Shown in pieces: positions 60,397-64,000 of a DNA stretch of 64,000 nt; the stretch's first letter is position 1, and the number at the start of each line of letters is the position of its first letter. A model generated the notes under the pieces. That model was not told the origin of the DNA. It did not search any database and saw nothing but the letters and a program-made list of their open reading frames with translations. This stretch comes from Humulus lupulus (Eukaryota; Streptophyta; Magnoliopsida; Rosales; Cannabaceae), in the NCBI RefSeq assembly GCF_963169125.1, contig NC_084802.1, positions 38,338,607 to 38,402,606 on the forward strand. Direction: 5' to 3'. Made by a program: the position numbers and the translations under genes.

Positions 60397-62645
60397 TTAG
60401 CACTCCCGCTCAGCATGCTTCTCCCTTGCTCCGTTGCTTTCCTCAGCCAAGTGTGGCCCTCCACATATAGTGTCTAAGGTAAAGTCCACAAGTCCGGGCT
60501 GCAAGGATGGAGATCTTTGTCGTTTGAAACCAGGATTGCTGCTGCCACCTTCTCCCTGGGGTGTCTCTGCCTGGTACTTCCTCAACTTGCCCGACCAGAG
60601 AAGAAATTCTATCTCATCTTTGAGGTGATTGCATTCATTTGTGTTATGGCCATAATCTCCATGGAACCGACAAAATTTGTTCATGTCCCTCTTAGATGTC
60701 TCTTTCCTCATCGATGGGGGCTTCTTATAGGGAACTTCTTGGTGAATAGCGAGATAGATTTCTGCCCGACTTGCTAAAAGAGTTGTGTAGTTTGTGAATC
60801 GGGGCTCATACTTGGTTTGTTATCGTTCAGATTCGACTTAGCCTTCTTCTCATTGTGGCGGTCAAACCCGTTATTCCCACGTTTCTTACCACCATTTTGA
60901 TCATTTTCTCCGTTCTTGGGGAGATCAGTCGATCCGCTTGGATTGTTCAGGCCCTTCTCTCCCTTCTCAATCGCATCATCCAACTTCATGTATTTGTCCG
61001 CCCGGTCCAAAAATTGTTGTAATGTTGAAATTGGATTGCGATGAATGCTGTCCCACAAAGGACTCCGATAGATAATGCCGGAAGAAATTGCCACCATCTT
61101 CCCCTCATCTCCAACTGCAGTAGCTCAGTTTGCTTCTCTCATGAACCTTTGTGTGTAGTTTTTGAGAGACTCATCCTTTCCTTGCTTAATATTCGCCAAG
61201 TGATTGGCGTAAACAGGAGGGGTCTGAGCAGCACTAAACTGCCTGCAAAACTCCTTTCTAAAAATTTCCCAAGAAGTGATGGAGTTAGGCTTAAACTTCC
61301 AATACCACTCCTGGGCAGTGTCGGACAATGTGGTGGGGAAGACTCTGCACCGATAGTCATCACTCACCCTGAGTAGCACCATCTGATCTTCGAATTTCCC
61401 CACGTGCCTTATCGGGTCTGCCTTTTCTGTATAAACTGGCAGTACCGGTGCTTTGTATTTTGTTGGTGGTTAGGCTGCTCTAATTCGAGCACAGAAAGGG
61501 CTGCCACTCCTGTGGTCTACTGGATCAATCGCAGATGGTCGTTTTGACAGACTCTGAACTGCTGCTGTCAAAGCATCAAGCTGGGCTTGGATGCCTGGGG
61601 CCACTGCTTGGGACTCATTTTCGGGACCGCCTGGTCTGGCGCTCCTATCCGGCAGACCATCATCGAGTATTTCTACTCGACTGGTAGGTCGGATTGGCTC
61701 CTGCCCTTCGACCGGGACGATCCTTCTTCTATCAGCAATGACGTCCCTTAGATCTTTCTGAGTGGTTTGCTTTCCTAATCGATCGAATACTATACTCTGA
61801 GTTTTCTCGGAAGGTTTGCTAGGTGAAACATGCTCCTTGCCACTGCGCTGGTTGGGATGCAGTGGTGGCCTTCCTGTCTGAGCTGGGCGATCTTTTCCTC
61901 CTCGATGGTTATCATTATTCTTCTCCTTCGACTGGTCAGTGTGATGACTATCAGCTTCATCATGCCCATGCCCATCTTTGAAGTGGGAAGTCTCTTTACC
62001 TCGAGGAGCTCTATTGTGCTCCTGCTCAGGAGGTGTTTTCTTGCTACCTGATTTATGACTTCCTAAACTAGAAGTCTCTGATCGGTGGCTCCTTGTGGGG
62101 GTTCTGGAGTTCCCCCTTTGAGTTGAGGCAGTGCTCGACTGGATTCCATCTTCCTCATGACCAGGTGGGTTACTACCACCCCTGCTTGGTCTGCGAGAGT
62201 GGGGTCTATTGGTGTTCTTACGACCAGCTTCTGTGGTCCTTGCTCCTGGGGTGGCTGCCACTCTAGGTGCAGCTTGGGCATTGGCCCGGGTGAGTTGCGT
62301 AGCTGCCTCCAGAGCGAGTGTAGCCTCGCGATGTCGCCTATCGGCCTCCTCCTGCTGTCGCCGGATCTCCTCACTCCTGGCATCCATTTCCCGTCTTTGT
62401 TGCTCGAATACGACATTCTGCCTAGCCATTTCTTCAGTGAACGCCTCCTGTCTGGCATTGAACTGTGCCATCTCCTCCTGGAAGGCGCTCATGGCTTCCT
62501 GGAGCTCTTCAACCTATGGGGTTACGTCCTCGAGCACGACTCTAGGCTCAGTTTCACGATCTTGAAGGCCAAGACCTTCTGATCTAGCAGGCTCTTTAGA
62601 GGAGCCTGTCTTCTTGGAGGCCGCATTGGTGTTCTTAGGCGCCAT
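60397..62645 (-). pseudogene. gag: gag of element J
   Basis: ATG at 62645-62643 (MAPKNTNAASKK) starts a frame that runs to 60774 with TAG near 62514, TAA at 61470 and a stop at 61125. A coiled-coil segment (EEIRRQQEEADRRHRE) and a long Ser/Arg/Lys-rich linker precede the gag core VGKFEDQMVLLRVSDDY, AQEWYWKF and SLKNYTQRFMREAN. After a frameshift near 60770, the zinc region is CRFHGDYGHNTNECNHLKDEIE (here at 60711-60397), followed by ICGG as in Tat-lineage gag. It encodes the capsid precursor. The C-terminus meets the antisense ORF flank. Confidence 0.83.
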
Positions 62646-62680
62646 AATACTTCAGGGACCATCTGTCTTTCTCTTCAGGC

Positions 62681-62697
62681 TCTCAATGAAAGCACCA
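62681..62697 (-). other. primer-binding site of element J
   Basis: The reverse complement reads TGGTGCTTTCATTGAGA, beginning with the TGG that pairs with a tRNA CCA end. Three bases separate it from the LTR. It differs from the TGGTATCAGA site of the chromoviruses. Confidence 0.85.
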
Positions 62698-62700
62698 AAA

Positions 62701-63689
62701 ATTTTACCGCGTTTTTGGCCAACGACGTGTGAATGTCAAAAATGATAAAACCTTCAAGAGAAAATAAACGACACAGACGATTTTATAGTGGTTCAGCCCC
62801 AATATGATGGTAATAGCCTAATCCACTTAGAGTTGTGATTATAGACCTGCACTCAAGATCAGATGAACCTGAGTCAACTGAGTTTCTTTAGTGCAGATTA
62901 CAAGAATACAAGAATTCTCTCAAATACAAGTACTCTCTCTCTCTAGAAAATTCAGATCAAAAGTTCAAAATTCCAAAAATCCTCTTTATGATGCCATAAG
63001 CCTTGTATTTATAGGCTCAGGATCGTACAGATGATATCCCCCATAATCGGGATATTTTATTATTCTCATTATATTTAAATTACATTAATATTCAAAATGT
63101 AACAATACACTATATTCGTGGGATAAATTGAGAGATTCGCGTGTATGCCAAGACCGATTCTTGTTGAAGCCGTTTTTGGGAATCTTGACATAGTCCTGCT
63201 CCATCCAGTCGATCCATAGCTCATTCAAGCTGGTCGACCACACCTTCACTGGGCAGTCATGCACTTGACTGGGCAAACATGCACTTAACTGGGCAGACAT
63301 GCCCTTGACTGGGTAGACATATACTTGACTGGGCAGACATGCACTTAATTGGGCAAAAATGCACTTGACTGGGAAGACATGCATTTGACTGGTCGGACAT
63401 GGTCATGACTGATCGGCCAAGGTCATGCCTGGTCAGACAAGGTCATGCCTGGGCAGACAAGGTCATTCCTGGGTAAACAAGGTCATGCCTTGGCAGCCAA
63501 GGTCATGCCTAGGCAGATACACACGTGACTGGTCGGACAAGGTCATCCCTGGTCGGCAACGACACTTCTCTGGCCAGTCAAAATTCTTCATCGGTCTACC
63601 GGGTCACTCCTAAGCCAGGTCACCCAACCATTCCTTGCCATTTGTCATCTCTATTGCCACGCCATCATTTTCAAATTTTGGGGATAACA
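62701..63689 (-). repeat. 5' LTR of element J
   Basis: 989 bp, the partner of 45334-46208. The primer-binding-site end reads ATTTTACCGCG where the other copy has TGTTGACCGCG. TATA complement at 63005-63013. Confidence 0.94.
63245..63560. repeat. 20 bp minisatellite, ~16 units, 5' LTR of J
   Basis: Same array as 45886-46080 but expanded by about six units, with more variants (for example ACTGGGTAGACATATACTTG). Confidence 0.9.
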
Positions 63690-63932
63690 CACAATTATTC
63701 ACATATTAAAAATAAATAATCAAACAAACAATTACCAAATTTAAATTAAAAAAGATTATACCAAAAAATTCTAATAATTAAATAAAATAACAAACAATTA
63801 AATAAAACAAACAACAACTAAATAAAATAAACAACATTTAAATAAAACAATTCACCACACTTAACACTTAAATAAAATAAAACACAAAAAATTTTACTAA
63901 ACTAAAAAAAAAAATTGGTGCACTACAAATTT

Positions 63933-64000
63933 GATTAAGTCTAAGTTTCTTGTTTAAGATGATTGAGGATTGATGAGTAAATGACATTTTTTTTTATGAT
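63933..64000 (+). repeat. continuation of 3' LTR of element G
   Basis: After the right AATTT copy of solo LTR L2, the sequence should resume the G LTR broken at 35596. The rest lies outside the window. Only an oligo-T run near 63988 is notable. Confidence 0.6.

Larger units (their letters stand above)
45334..63689 (-). mobile_element. Tat-like Gypsy element J, host of K, TSD CACAA
   Basis: Near-identical LTRs at 45334-46208 and 62701-63689 are flanked by CACAA (45329-45333 and 63690-63694). On the minus strand J comprises a primer-binding site, gag (62645-60397), then, in opposite sense, an antisense ORF whose 3' part is 60360-58857 and 5' part 49735-47687, and a polypurine tract by 46209. 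Removing K leaves no protease, RT or integrase, so J looks pol-less and dependent on helpers. It lies in solo LTR L2. Confidence 0.85.
35597..63927 (-). repeat. solo LTR L2 (split), TSD AATTT
   Basis: Three pieces, 35597-37794, 43902-45333 and 63690-63927, form one 3.85 kb minus-strand LTR. Plus-strand ends are TGTAAAACGCCC and GTGCACTACA, flanked by AATTT at 35592-35596 and 63928-63932. The reverse complement opens TGTAGTGCACCAA like solo LTR I. It has a TATA box (44872-44880) and intron boxes AAGGAAGT (35976-35983) and ACTTCCTT (36509-36516). Solo LTR M and element J are inserted in it. Confidence 0.93.
16830..64000 (+). mobile_element. Ty3/Gypsy chromovirus G, host of the nest
   Basis: Pieces of one plus-strand element can be followed through four interruptions: pol 16830-18960, integrase tail 30251-30525 and 32831-33015, polypurine tract near 33056, and 3' LTR 33070-35596 with its continuation from 63933 onward. 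Gag, protease and 5' LTR are lost to the left at the junction with element N. The chromodomain-like polyprotein tail points to a Tekay/Del-type chromovirus. As host of the E, H and L2 insertions it is one of the oldest layers. Confidence 0.82.

Noticed and set aside
62157..62582. 141-codon plus-strand ORF opposite J gag
   Set aside because: Shadow of the low-complexity Arg/Ser-rich gag frame.
63245..63560. Array of ~20 bp repeats resembling a CRISPR array
   Set aside because: Units are directly adjacent without unique spacers and lie inside an LTR of a plant retrotransposon. It is a minisatellite.

Overview
This window reads as repeat-rich nuclear DNA of a flowering plant, most likely a eudicot. 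I can support no host gene, tRNA, rRNA or CRISPR array. Essentially all 64 kb are long terminal repeat (LTR) retrotransposons of the Ty3/Gypsy type, stacked inside one another. Two lineages are visible: Tekay/Del-like chromoviruses (iMet-type primer-binding site TGGTATCAGA, chromodomain-like polyprotein tail) and a Tat-like lineage (dual RNase H, antisense accessory gene). No species can be named from the sequence alone.

Left third (1-16829). Element A (+) spans 1-8946 and lacks only about 58 bp of its 5' LTR. It sits inside a fragment of another LTR (B, 8947-10195), which sits inside the LTR of element N (-, 10196-16829). Solo LTR D (11658-13423, target-site duplication CCCAG) is inserted in N. 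A and N both keep a recognisable gag while pol is almost erased.

Middle (16830-33069). The decayed pol of element G (+) runs 16830-18960, 30251-30525 and 32831-33015. It is split by element E (-, 18973-30250), a nearly full-length chromovirus whose 5' LTR holds solo LTR F (TSD CTCGG). It is split again by solo LTR H (TSD GTTAT). The left junction of E is a deletion repaired with a short filler. E carries an extra two-exon ORF between its primer-binding site and gag.

Right half (33070-64000). This is the 3' LTR of G, opened by solo LTR L2 (-, 35597-63927, TSD AATTT). L2 holds solo LTR M (+, TSD TTTCA), which holds solo LTR I (+, TSD GGGAT). L2 also holds the Tat-like element J (-, 45334-63689, TSD CACAA). 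J has gag plus an antisense, intron-containing ORF but no pol of its own. A second Tat-like element, K, interrupts that ORF and supplies protease, RT, dual RNase H, integrase and its own antisense ORF. K has a single LTR flanked by a primer-binding site on one side and a polypurine tract on the other.

The least expected signals are these. (1) A putative intron lies inside LTRs of several families, with complementary boxes next to its two ends that appear to covary between families. (2) LTR D has a tandemly repeated U3 with heat-shock-element-like arrays beside its TATA box. (3) The antisense genes of the Tat-like elements contain spliceosomal introns. (4) A copy of the 3' polypurine tract lies between integrase and the antisense gene. 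All comparisons were made by eye, so percentages and boundaries are approximate.
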